From Myxococcus sp. CA023 (GTDB taxonomy: Bacteria > Myxococcota > Myxococcia > Myxococcales > Myxococcaceae): 64,000 bases of DNA. Shown piece by piece: positions 38,438 to 46,851 of this stretch. The stretch covers positions 1 through 64,000 of the forward strand of contig NZ_JAAEAH010000053.1 of the NCBI RefSeq assembly GCF_010998615.1, in the 5' to 3' direction. A program made the position numbers and the translations under genes. Every line of letters starts with the position of its first letter. Positions within the stretch are counted from its first letter, which is position 1. The notes under the pieces are model-generated. The model was not told where the DNA came from, did no database searches, and worked only from the letters and a program-made list of their open reading frames with translations.

Positions 38438-39826
38438 ATGACTTCTTCAGCCCCTTCTCAGCAGCTCCCTGTTCGCGGCGTCGCCATCGCGCTGATGGCT
38501 GCGCTGAGCACCCTCGCCTGGGACGCCCAGGCCCAGGAGCCCTCCACGGAAGGCGCCTCTCGACCCGAGTCCTCCACGAGCCATGACGCGAAGACAGACA
38601 CGTCCTCCGCGCCCCTGTCGCCCGCTGAGGAGCTGGCACTCCTGGAGCTGCCCTTCCTCGACCTGATGCTCCCCTCCAACACCCAGGCCTTCGCTCCACG
38701 GCCCGACCACGGGGTGTTCGACACCAGGCTGCCCGGTTACTTCCGGATTCCGGCCACGAAGGTCTTCCTGAAAATCGGCATCGGCGCCACCACCGCGTTC
38801 ACGGTCAGCTCCAAGCGTCTGGGCACGCCCACCTGGTTCACCACGTCCGCCATCCCCGTGCGCGGCCAGCCCTTCTTCCACTCTCCGGGCGCCCATTCGA
38901 CGGTCACCGCCAACCCGTCCGACATCTCCTTGGAGATGCGCGGCAAGACTGAGCTGGGCCCGATGAAGCTGCTCTTCAACACGAGCTTCGCCCAGAGCAA
39001 ACCCACCTTCGGCTTCCATCCGAACTACGCCTACGCACAGTTGGGCGGCGTGCTGGCGGGCTTCACCGATTCGACCTTCGCGGACGTCGATGCCTACCCG
39101 AGCACCCTCGACTTCGAGGGCCCCAACGCGCTCGTCTTCACCAAGCGCGCCGTGGCGCGCTACAGCCACCCGCTGTCTCACGACAAGCACCAACGGATGT
39201 TCCTCCACGTCGCCCTGGAACAGCCTGGCTCCAACGTTCCCACATCCGCGGGAGAGCCGCGCGACATGCTCCCCGACGGCGTCGTCGCCTGGCGCAGCGA
39301 GGGAGGCTGGGGCCACCTGCAGCTCGCCGGTCTGGTGCGCGCGGTGGGCCTCCAGTCCAAGGACAGCGAGGACAGCAAGACGGTGCTGGGCATCGGCGGC
39401 AACCTGACCGGCGCCTACCACTTCTCCCGAAAACACACGCTGCTCGCCGGCATCTCCGGCGGACAGGGCCTGGGCGCGTACCTCAACGACACGGGCGGCG
39501 CGCAGTACGACGCCGCGCTGAATACAGCGGGCTCGCTCAAGGCCATCCCCCTGCTCGGGGCCTACGCGGGCGTCACCTACGCGTGGACCCACATGCTCCG
39601 CTCCACGGCGACCTACGGGTGGCTCAAGCTCTGGGACCGGGACCTCGAAGCCTCGCTCGATGCGAAGAGCTTCCGGCGGTCGCAATACGCGTCCCTGAAC
39701 CTGGTGGCCAAACCCATGAAGGGCGTCCTGGTCGGCGTCGAGGGGCTGTGGGGCTACAACCGCGCCATCGACAGCCAGTCCGGACAGGCCGTCCGCGGAC
39801 AGCTCACCCTCCAGTACCGCTACTGA
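38438..39826 (+). CDS. DcaP-like outer-membrane porin
   Basis: 462 residues. A signal peptide (VAIALMAALSTLAWDAQAQE) is followed by a short helical, Ser-rich N-terminus and then alternating beta strands. GYFRIPATKVFLKIGIGATT and ANPSDISLEMRGKTELGPMK match the start of DcaP-type trimeric porins. The last residues QLTLQYRY end in an aromatic, as needed for outer-membrane insertion. Its place between the permease and gadC suggests it lets the substrates of the acid-resistance system cross the outer membrane. GTG 38420 is an alternative start. Confidence 0.8.
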   Translation: MTSSAPSQQLPVRGVAIALMAALSTLAWDAQAQEPSTEGASRPESSTSHDAKTDTSSAPLSPAEELALLELPFLDLMLPSNTQAFAPRPDHGVFDTRLPGYFRIPATKVFLKIGIGATTAFTVSSKRLGTPTWFTTSAIPVRGQPFFHSPGAHSTVTANPSDISLEMRGKTELGPMKLLFNTSFAQSKPTFGFHPNYAYAQLGGVLAGFTDSTFADVDAYPSTLDFEGPNALVFTKRAVARYSHPLSHDKHQRMFLHVALEQPGSNVPTSAGEPRDMLPDGVVAWRSEGGWGHLQLAGLVRAVGLQSKDSEDSKTVLGIGGNLTGAYHFSRKHTLLAGISGGQGLGAYLNDTGGAQYDAALNTAGSLKAIPLLGAYAGVTYAWTHMLRSTATYGWLKLWDRDLEASLDAKSFRRSQYASLNLVAKPMKGVLVGVEGLWGYNRAIDSQSGQAVRGQLTLQYRY

Positions 39827-39860
39827 AACACCACACGAACCAGGACCGAGGGAAGACTCC

Positions 39861-41474
39861 ATGGAGTCGGGGACGACCAGAAAACCCATTGCCGCCAGTG
39901 CGGCGCCCAAGCTGGGCGTGCTCACGCTGGCCATCATGAACGTCACGGCCGTCGTCAGCCTTCGCGGCATGCCCGCGGAAGCCGAATACGGACTGACCTC
40001 CATCTTCTATTACACCTTCGCCGCGGTGTTCTTCCTCATCCCGGTGTCGCTGGTGGCGGCGGAGCTGGCCACGGGCTGGCCCGAGAAGGGCGGTGTGTTT
40101 CGCTGGGTCGGCGAGGCCTTCGGTCCGCGCTGGGGCTTCCTCGCCATCTTCCTGGTCTGGATCGAGTCGACCATCTGGTTCCCGACGGTGCTCACTTTCG
40201 GCGCGGTGGCGCTGGCGTTCGTCGGCCCCAACCAGACATGGGACAAGGCCCTCTCCAGCAACAAGTTCTACACGATTCTCATCGTGCTGGGCCTGTACTG
40301 GGCGGCGACCTTTGTCTCGCTGCGCGGGCTCAAGACGTCCTCGAAGATATCCAAGTGGGCGGGCCTCATCGGCACCATCATCCCCGCCGCGCTGCTCATC
40401 GTGTTCGGCCTCACGTACCTGGCCTCGGGACGACCGATTCAGATTCAGCTCGGCTGGGACAAGGTGATTCCCGACTTCAGCCAGTTCGGAAACCTGGTGC
40501 TCGCCGCGTCCATCTTCCTGTTCTACGCGGGCATGGAGATGAACGCCATCCACGTCGTGGATGCCAAGAACCCCTCGCGCACCTATCCGCTCGCCATCCT
40601 CATCGCGTCGGTGACGACGGTGGTGATCTTCGTGCTCGGCACGCTGGCCATCAGCTTCATCATCCCCAAAACGCAGATCAACCTGACGCAGAGTCTGCTC
40701 GTCTCGTACCGCGACTTCTTCAATGCGTTTGGGATGGCCTGGTTGTCACCGGCGATAGCAGTGGCGCTCTTCCTGGGCGTGCTGGGCAGTGTCACGGTGT
40801 GGGTCTCCGGCCCCTCGGCGGCGCTGGGAGTCGTGGGCCGGGCGGGCTATCTGCCGCCGTTCTTCCAGCGACGGAACAGACACGGCGCGCCCAGCCACAT
40901 CCTCATCGTACAGGGGATGGTGGTCACCTTCCTGGCGTTGATGTTCGTCATCCTGCCGTCGGTGCAGGCCGCGTATCAAATCCTCAGCCAGCTCACGTCG
41001 ACGCTCTACCTCATCATGTACATGCTGATGTTCTCGGCCGCCATCTACCTGCGCTACAGCGAGCCGCACACGAAGCGCGCCTACCAGGTCCCGGGTGGAG
41101 AAGTGGGCATGTGGGTCATCGGCGGAGCGGGCCTCATCGGAGCGCTCGTCGCGTTCGTGCTCAGCTTCATCCCGCCGTCGCAAATCAAGGTCGGCAGCCC
41201 CATGACGTACGTGCTCATCCTCATCGCCGGCAACATCCTCTTCGTGGCCATCCCCCTCATCCTCTATGCGCAGCGCAAGGCCAGCTGGCGCACGGCGGCG
41301 GGAGCGCGCGACCTGGCCCCCTTCAACTGGGAGAAGCCCGACGCCTCGGGCCACCCCGGCGCGGCTCCGACACTAGGCGACGAGGAGGCTTGGCCTCCCA
41401 TGACTCCACACGACAGGAGGCAACCCGATGGGCGCACCGACGACACACGCCACCATCCGCGCGGCGACCACTGA
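39861..41474 (+). CDS. gadC: Glutamate/GABA antiporter, GadC-like
   Basis: 537 residues, twelve predicted helices plus a soluble C-terminal tail of about 50 residues. LGVLTLAIMNVTAVVSLRGM then PAEAEYGLTSIFYY is the typical GadC helix-1 region, and FYAGMEMNAIHVVDAKNPSR is the conserved helix-6 end. It would exchange external glutamate for internal GABA, completing a proton-consuming cycle with GadB. In E. coli GadC the tail plugs the channel at neutral pH; this tail (ending RTDDTRHHPRGDH) is His-rich and could do the same, an inference. Its last 47 bases overlap glsA. Confidence 0.93.
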   Translation: MESGTTRKPIAASAAPKLGVLTLAIMNVTAVVSLRGMPAEAEYGLTSIFYYTFAAVFFLIPVSLVAAELATGWPEKGGVFRWVGEAFGPRWGFLAIFLVWIESTIWFPTVLTFGAVALAFVGPNQTWDKALSSNKFYTILIVLGLYWAATFVSLRGLKTSSKISKWAGLIGTIIPAALLIVFGLTYLASGRPIQIQLGWDKVIPDFSQFGNLVLAASIFLFYAGMEMNAIHVVDAKNPSRTYPLAILIASVTTVVIFVLGTLAISFIIPKTQINLTQSLLVSYRDFFNAFGMAWLSPAIAVALFLGVLGSVTVWVSGPSAALGVVGRAGYLPPFFQRRNRHGAPSHILIVQGMVVTFLALMFVILPSVQAAYQILSQLTSTLYLIMYMLMFSAAIYLRYSEPHTKRAYQVPGGEVGMWVIGGAGLIGALVAFVLSFIPPSQIKVGSPMTYVLILIAGNILFVAIPLILYAQRKASWRTAAGARDLAPFNWEKPDASGHPGAAPTLGDEEAWPPMTPHDRRQPDGRTDDTRHHPRGDH

Positions 41475-42396
41475 AGCGCATCAGCGATTCCTGGACCTGA
41501 AGGAAGGACAGAACGCCAGCTACATCCCGGTCCTCGCGCGCGTCCCACCCGAGCGCTTCGGGCTGGTCGTCGTCACCACGGACGGACAGGCGACGGAGGC
41601 CGGGGACACCCGCTTCGAGTTCGCCATCGAGTCCATCTCCAAGGTTTTCACCCTCGCGCGGGTGCTCGACGAGGTGGGCGCGGAAGTCCTCCAGAAGAAG
41701 GTGGGCGACAACCCCACCGGCGAGTCCTTCGCCTCCGTCCACGCGCTCGTGGTGCATGACGGCAAGCCGCTCAACCCCTTCGTCAACGCAGGGGCCATCG
41801 CCACCGTCAGCCTGATTCCCGCGGACTCGGCTGCGCGCCGCTGGGAGAAGATTCACGAGACCGTGTGTGCCTTCGCGGGCCGCAAGCTCGAGGTCATGGA
41901 CGAGGTCTACCGCTCGGAGAGCGCGACCAATCAGCACAACCGCGCCCTCGCGTGGCTGCTCGACAGCAGCCACACCCTCTACAGCGACCCCATGGAGGCG
42001 ACGGACGTCTATACGCGCCAGTGCTCGGTCGGCTTGACGACCTATGACCTGGCGGTGATGGGGGCCACCCTCGCCGCGGGAGGCATCAACCCCCTCACGC
42101 GGCAACGCGCCGTCAAGGCGGAGCACGTACCTCGGATTCTCGCCGAGATGACCATGAGTGGCCTCTACGACAACACGGGCACGTGGCAATACGAGGTCGG
42201 GTTGCCCGCCAAGAGCGGCGTGGGCGGCGGAATCCTCGCCGTCGTTCCGGGCAGGCTCGCCATCGCCGCGTTCAGCCCTCCGCTGGACCGTTTCGGCAAC
42301 AGCGTGAGGAGCCAGCGGGCCATCCGGCACCTCTCGGAGGTGCTCGACCTCAACCTCTTCGCGACCACCACCGGGTCCTCGCCACCGGCAAGGTGA
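41428..42396 (+). CDS. glsA: Glutaminase
   Basis: 322 residues. A serine-type glutaminase of the beta-lactamase fold: FAIESISKVFTLA gives Ser69-x-x-Lys72, and NPFVNAGAIA, TNQHNRALAW and KSGVGGGILAVVPGR are conserved. It deamidates glutamine to glutamate; the released ammonia takes up a proton, and the glutamate feeds GadB. ACAGGAGG seven bases before ATG 41428 is strong, and it lies inside gadC, so the two genes overlap by 47 bases and are likely translated together. E. coli YbaS plays this role in acid resistance. Confidence 0.96.
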   Translation: MGAPTTHATIRAATTEAHQRFLDLKEGQNASYIPVLARVPPERFGLVVVTTDGQATEAGDTRFEFAIESISKVFTLARVLDEVGAEVLQKKVGDNPTGESFASVHALVVHDGKPLNPFVNAGAIATVSLIPADSAARRWEKIHETVCAFAGRKLEVMDEVYRSESATNQHNRALAWLLDSSHTLYSDPMEATDVYTRQCSVGLTTYDLAVMGATLAAGGINPLTRQRAVKAEHVPRILAEMTMSGLYDNTGTWQYEVGLPAKSGVGGGILAVVPGRLAIAAFSPPLDRFGNSVRSQRAIRHLSEVLDLNLFATTTGSSPPAR

Positions 42397-42577
42397 AGCA
42401 CGACGCGACGCATCTTTCAGCGTGGTGGAGACGGTTGCCTGGGTCCTCCTTCCCAGGCAAGGGGCCGTGCATCCCGCCACCGGGCGCGTCGTCCCGCGAT
42501 TGCCCTCGCGCGCGCGCGTCCCCAGCGTGCGGTGAAGGAGGCGCGGAGCGGATGCCGCCGCACGCGCGCGCACGTCC

Positions 42578-43300
42578 ATGGACATCGACCTGTGGGACCT
42601 GTCGAGACCGGAGGTCCAGGAGCATGTCCTCTCGCTGGGGACCCTCGTCGCGGACCTGCTGGGCGTGTTCGCGGGTTCGGTGCTCGGCGCGCTGCTGGCC
42701 GAGCGTCGGAAGCTGGACCTCATGGGCTTCCTGGTGCTCGGGCTGGTGTCCGGTATCGGCGGAGGCATCCTCCGGGACACGCTCCTCCAGGCGGGGCCGC
42801 CGCTGGCGCTGCTGCGGCCGTCCTATCTGGTGGCGGCGTTCGGCGGCGCCTTCACGGCGTTCCTCTTCGAGCTACGGCACGGGCCGACGGTGAAGCTGCT
42901 CATGTCACTGGACGCGCTGACGCTGGGCTCGTTCGCGGTGGCGGGGACGCAGCGGACACTGGAGGTAGGGCTGTCGCCCGGGACGGCCCTCCTCATGGGC
43001 ATCATCACCTCCGTGGGCGGCGGGATGATTCGCGACGTGCTCATCCAGCGTACGCCCACCCTGATGCGACCGGAGCCTGGCTACTACGCGATGGCGGCGC
43101 TCGCGGCGAGCGCGGTGTGCCTCACGCTCTCCTTGTTGGGACACCAGCGCATCGCCTTGCTCGCCGGCATCGTCGTAGGGGCGCTCGTCCGCCTGTTCTC
43201 CGTGCGCCACGGCTGGCGGTTGCCCGTGAAGAAGGCGCGGCGGCCCCAACCTCCGGTGAAGGGCGACGGCTTCGACGGGATGGAGGAGGAGCCGAGGTGA
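42578..43300 (+). CDS. TRIC-type cation channel family protein (UPF0126)
   Basis: 240 residues, seven predicted helices in two repeats. Each repeat has the family motif: VSGIGGGILRDTLL and TSVGGGMIRDVLIQR. Bacterial TRIC homologues are homotrimeric potassium-permeable channels, some with unknown physiology. It lies 181 bases behind glsA in the same direction, at the end of the acid-resistance cluster. A counter-ion role during proton or charge movement by GadC is possible but untested. The basic tail (RLPVKKARRP) is cytosolic by the positive-inside rule. Confidence 0.88.
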   Translation: MDIDLWDLSRPEVQEHVLSLGTLVADLLGVFAGSVLGALLAERRKLDLMGFLVLGLVSGIGGGILRDTLLQAGPPLALLRPSYLVAAFGGAFTAFLFELRHGPTVKLLMSLDALTLGSFAVAGTQRTLEVGLSPGTALLMGIITSVGGGMIRDVLIQRTPTLMRPEPGYYAMAALAASAVCLTLSLLGHQRIALLAGIVVGALVRLFSVRHGWRLPVKKARRPQPPVKGDGFDGMEEEPR

Positions 43301-43405
43301 TGCGCGAGAGTGCCGCCAACGTGAGCGTCACGAGCCTTGGGCCGCTCCCCCCCTGATGGCATCACGAGCCTCGGCTCCATGGCCTCTTCAGGAGCAGGCC
43401 CGGCC

Positions 43406-44725
43406 TCAATTCCAAAGTTCCTGCGAGAGCAGGTCCACCATCGCGACGGCGACCTCCGGTTCGGGCAGCCCCAGCGCCCGCAGGAGCGCCGCATCGGTCG
43501 GCGCGGAGACCTCCGCACGCAGCGCCTCCACCGCTCGCTGACGTGCCGCGCGCACCGCCTCCTGCTCGGCGGACGGCAGACGCTCTACCGCCCAACGGTC
43601 GATGGCCCAGGACAGGTCCGCGTGCCGGGTCTCGTCCTCGGCGATACGGACCATCGCCTCGCGCACCTCGTCGTCCTCCGCGTGCAGGGCCTGATGGTGA
43701 GCCAGCAACGCGCCGTACGTCTCGCGCACGCACCCCTCCACCGCGTTGTCCAGCGCCACCTCGAGCAGCGGCCTGGGCGGGAGCGGCGCCACCACCGCGC
43801 GCGCAGGCGTCGCGCCATGACGACGCGCCAGTCGTCCACACACCTCCGTATGAGCCACCTCATCGAGTGCGCTGCGCAGCGCCGCCTGCTGAAGCTCGAC
43901 CGCCGCGCCATGAAGCGCCAGTTCGTCCCGCAGCCTCAAGAAGGCCGTGATGGAGGCTTCCTCCAGGTGGGCGATGAGCGCGAAGTGCTGCCCCAGCTCA
44001 TCCGCGCATGCAACCGAACCATCCGAGCGGAGTCCCGCGGGCCTGCGCCCCACGGTGCACCCCTTCGTGCCCCGCTCCAAGATGTGGGTCCGCTTCACGC
44101 GTACCTCGCCCGAGGGTGTCACCTCCAGCAGATACTGCGTCAGGTTGGAGCCCTCTCCACACGCAAACCCCTTCGTGGCGACGACATTGAAGGTCCCGTC
44201 CGCGTTGGCCTTCACCGCGCCTTTCTCCAACTCGGTGCAGCTCAGGTTGTAGCCCCCCGCGAAGACCTGGAGCAGCGCCTCCTGAGAGGTGTCGATGTCG
44301 CCCAGGAAGGCCTGGAGCGCCGCTTGAGAGGTGTGGGCCTCCACCGCATCCCCTCGCGTCGTCACGAGGTAGTACGCGTAGCAGTCCGGCTCGCAGCGGG
44401 AGCGAAACCCCTCCTCGGAGGAGAGGGCCTCGAGCTCCGCGTTACACGCCGCCGGCTGCGTTGCGGTCTCGCACGGCGTCCCCGAGGACACGAGGGTCTG
44501 TTGCCGGGGCGTGGTGTGCAGGTCGGCGAGGAGCCTCATCTCGACGAAGTCCGTCTGTGTCGCGGGAGACAGCCCTCGGACCGACAGGCTTCCATCATCG
44601 CAGGTGGGGGGTGAGTAGCCCTCCAGGGAAACACCCCCACTGCCACAACCGGTGAGCAGCAGCGGGGACGCCAGTGATGCACTCAGCGCTCGAGCGAAGA
44701 GCCGACGCAGTTGATCCGAGTTCAA
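43406..44725 (-). CDS. Lipoprotein with a C-terminal ferritin-like domain
   Basis: 439 residues. The signal ends SPLLLTGCGSG, making Cys27 the lipid-modified residue. The first 230 residues hold several Cys and form an unknown beta-rich domain. From about 245 a four-helix ferritin-like domain follows with metal-ligand-like motifs: IAHLEEASITAFLRL, LDEVAHTEVCGRLARRH, CVRETYGALLAHHQA and IAEDETRHADLSWAI. Such lipoproteins are common in myxobacteria; whether it binds iron is unknown. Convergent with the TRIC gene. Confidence 0.82.
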   Translation of the reverse strand: MNSDQLRRLFARALSASLASPLLLTGCGSGGVSLEGYSPPTCDDGSLSVRGLSPATQTDFVEMRLLADLHTTPRQQTLVSSGTPCETATQPAACNAELEALSSEEGFRSRCEPDCYAYYLVTTRGDAVEAHTSQAALQAFLGDIDTSQEALLQVFAGGYNLSCTELEKGAVKANADGTFNVVATKGFACGEGSNLTQYLLEVTPSGEVRVKRTHILERGTKGCTVGRRPAGLRSDGSVACADELGQHFALIAHLEEASITAFLRLRDELALHGAAVELQQAALRSALDEVAHTEVCGRLARRHGATPARAVVAPLPPRPLLEVALDNAVEGCVRETYGALLAHHQALHAEDDEVREAMVRIAEDETRHADLSWAIDRWAVERLPSAEQEAVRAARQRAVEALRAEVSAPTDAALLRALGLPEPEVAVAMVDLLSQELWN

Positions 44726-45248
44726 GTAGCACTCCTCTTCAGGAACGACCTCTCCCTCGAAAGCAATGACGATGCCAGGAGCACTTCATTCGAGGAACCC
44801 GGGGTCGCCGACTGAAGCATGTGGGTGTTTTCCATGAGCATACTCAGAAACCTGATGCACTCGGTGTCCCGGATTGCTCAGGTCGCGCGGCAGCGGCGCC
44901 CAAGCGGGCTCAACATGACGCCGCCCTCGCGCTGGCATGGCGCCTCCGCAGGAGGTGGCCCACCTCAGGTGCTCGCGCCGCTGGCAGTTCGCCGCCTCAC
45001 CGCCGCTCGACGTGCCGCCCCGGTTGCTGCCCGGCGCTCGGCCGGAGCGCTTCACGTTCCAGCGGCAGAGCAGGCGCTCGCTCCCACGAAGGAGATCCCC
45101 CGGAAACAGGCGCGCTGCTTGTCGCCGCGCTCGCCTTTCGCATGCTCCGTGTAATGCCCGGACGGGACGAAACCTGACTACTGCATAGCGCGAGCGTTCG
45201 AGTCCGAAACCGCGGGCTCGAGCGCTCCCCACAGCAGGAGATCCATCC
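44726..45248. other. Intergenic region without recognised gene
   Basis: Several overlapping short frames on both strands, none with a ribosome site or recognisable peptide. Promoters for the flanking divergent genes should lie here. Confidence 0.5.
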
Positions 45249-45857
45249 TTGTCCCGTATCGAGTCACTCCTCCGCCTCGCCGCCCGTGCCGACCGCATCG
45301 GAATGAACGTCCTTCGCGCCGGCCTGATCGTCGTCCTCGTCTGGATTGGCTCGCTCAAGGTCGCCGAATACGAAGCCGACGGCATCGTCCCCTTCGTGGC
45401 CAACAGCCCGGTCATGAGCTTCGTCTATGCGTACGACGCCCCCGAATACCGGCAGCATATGAATGCCGAAGGCGCGCTCGTTCCTGCCAACCGCGCGTGG
45501 CACGAGGCGAACGGGACCTATGGGTTCTCCTACCTGCTCGGCGGCGTGATCGTGCTCTTCGGCCTGCTCATCGCCGCCCATTGGTGGCGCCCGGAGCTCG
45601 GCGCGATCGGCAGCGCCCTCGTTATCGGCATGTCGGTCGTGACGCTCTCTTTTCTCGTCACCACACCTGAGAGCTGGGTGCCGGCGCTCGGCGACGCCCA
45701 CCACGGCTTTCCGTGGCTGAGCGGCCGCGGGCGGCTGGTGGTCAAGGATGCAATCATGATTGGCGCCGCCATCGTCACCATGGCCGACTCCGCGCGGATC
45801 TGGCTGGCGCAGCGCAAGCCGCAGCCGGCCGAGCGGCTCCACCGCGCCGCCGCCTGA
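45249..45857 (+). CDS. DUF417 (YkgB/RclC-like) membrane protein
   Basis: 202 residues with four hydrophobic helices: VLRAGLIVVLVWIGSLKVAE, YLLGGVIVLFGLLIAAHWW, GSALVIGMSVVTLSFLVTT and IMIGAAIVTMAD. KVAEYEADGIVPFVANSPVM and the late HHGFPWLSGRGRLVVKD are the DUF417 signatures. E. coli RclC belongs to this family and is induced by reactive chlorine; the mechanism is unknown. The start is TTG 45249 with GGAG ten bases upstream. It converges with the ECF sigma gene five bases away. Confidence 0.9.
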   Translation: MSRIESLLRLAARADRIGMNVLRAGLIVVLVWIGSLKVAEYEADGIVPFVANSPVMSFVYAYDAPEYRQHMNAEGALVPANRAWHEANGTYGFSYLLGGVIVLFGLLIAAHWWRPELGAIGSALVIGMSVVTLSFLVTTPESWVPALGDAHHGFPWLSGRGRLVVKDAIMIGAAIVTMADSARIWLAQRKPQPAERLHRAAA

Positions 45858-45862
45858 GAGCG

Positions 45863-46393
45863 CTACTCCTCCATGCACGCGCGGAGTTCACGCTTCGCGC
45901 GATGCAGGAGCACGGCGACGTTGCCAGGTGTGGTGCCAAGGAGATCCGCCACGCGGACGCCCGGCTGATCCTCGAGCAGGCGCAGCGTCACCACCTGGCG
46001 CTGCACGGCGGCGAGCTTCTCCACGCATTGGAAGGCGAGCACATGCGCCTCGGTATGCTCGATGAGCGAATCGACGCTCTCCCGATCGTCGGCCAGGCTC
46101 TCGACCACTTCGCTGTCGCTGAGATGCGGCCGCGCGAGTTCGTGGCGCCGCCTCTTGTTCCGCGAGTGGTTGCGCACGAGGATCGCGAGGAGGTTGCGGC
46201 TGTCGTCCTCCTCGTACGCGAGCTTCCGCGCGTGGGGCAGGCCGAGGAAGGTCGCGAAGGCGTCCTGGACGGCGTCGAGCGCATCATCGGCGAGCAGGCC
46301 CTCGTTTCGAGCCACCGCCGCGAGCGCGCCGCGATGGTCGCGCACCAGGCTGGTGACCCAGGAAAAGAACCCCTTCTCGTCGTTGCGCTCCAT
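45863..46393 (-). CDS. ECF-type RNA polymerase sigma factor
   Basis: 176 residues. Region 2 reads ALDAVQDAFATFLGLPHA, then NLLAILVRNHSRNKRRR. Region 4 reads LRLLEDQPGVRVADLLGTTP, then GNVAVLLHRAKRELR. No anti-sigma gene is adjacent; the only close neighbour is the convergent DUF417 gene. GGAGCTGGAG supports ATG 46393. A longer frame to 46510 would add a CxxC (ACRIC) ahead of the start, so a metal-binding extension cannot be excluded. Confidence 0.85.
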   Translation of the reverse strand: MERNDEKGFFSWVTSLVRDHRGALAAVARNEGLLADDALDAVQDAFATFLGLPHARKLAYEEDDSRNLLAILVRNHSRNKRRRHELARPHLSDSEVVESLADDRESVDSLIEHTEAHVLAFQCVEKLAAVQRQVVTLRLLEDQPGVRVADLLGTTPGNVAVLLHRAKRELRACMEE

Positions 46394-46851
46394 CTCCAGC
46401 TCCTTCCAGCGGCAGATCCGGCAAGCAACCGTCGCCCCCCGCGAAGCGTCCTGCACGCCTGAGGGGCGCGGCAGTTCGCGGAGGTAGGCATCTGCTCCCC
46501 GCCGTACCATGGCCTCTGTCGCGCGGCGACGCCGCCTTCATCTGAAGGGGGCCCGTCTCTCCGGCGACGTCCAATAAGGGCCGCCCCTTCCCCTGGCCCA
46601 GGCGGCCCGCGAGCGCGCCCCGGCGAGCGGGTACGCCAGCCGCCGCCCGCCCACCGCGATAGGAACCTTCGCGCGTGTCCAGGCGTCCACCTCCGACCGA
46701 AGGGGGGGTCTTCCGCGCGCGGCGAGGTGCCTCGAGCCATGCGGAGCTATCGATTGCCTTCTGCGGGCAAACCGCCCTCCCCCGCCGCCGCGCACCTCCG
46801 CGCCGTGGCGAATGAGGCCGCGGCGCGGAGGCAGTCGTCACAGCGACACCG
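46394..46851. other. Intergenic region without recognised gene
   Basis: Very GC-rich; open frames on both strands look like composition effects. Upstream region of the ECF sigma gene, so its promoter should be near 46400-46500. Confidence 0.45.

Noticed and set aside
38447-40003. 518-residue minus-strand frame over the porin gene
   Set aside because: Shadow of a gene with a signal peptide and a terminal aromatic strand; composition is Glu/Ala/Arg noise.
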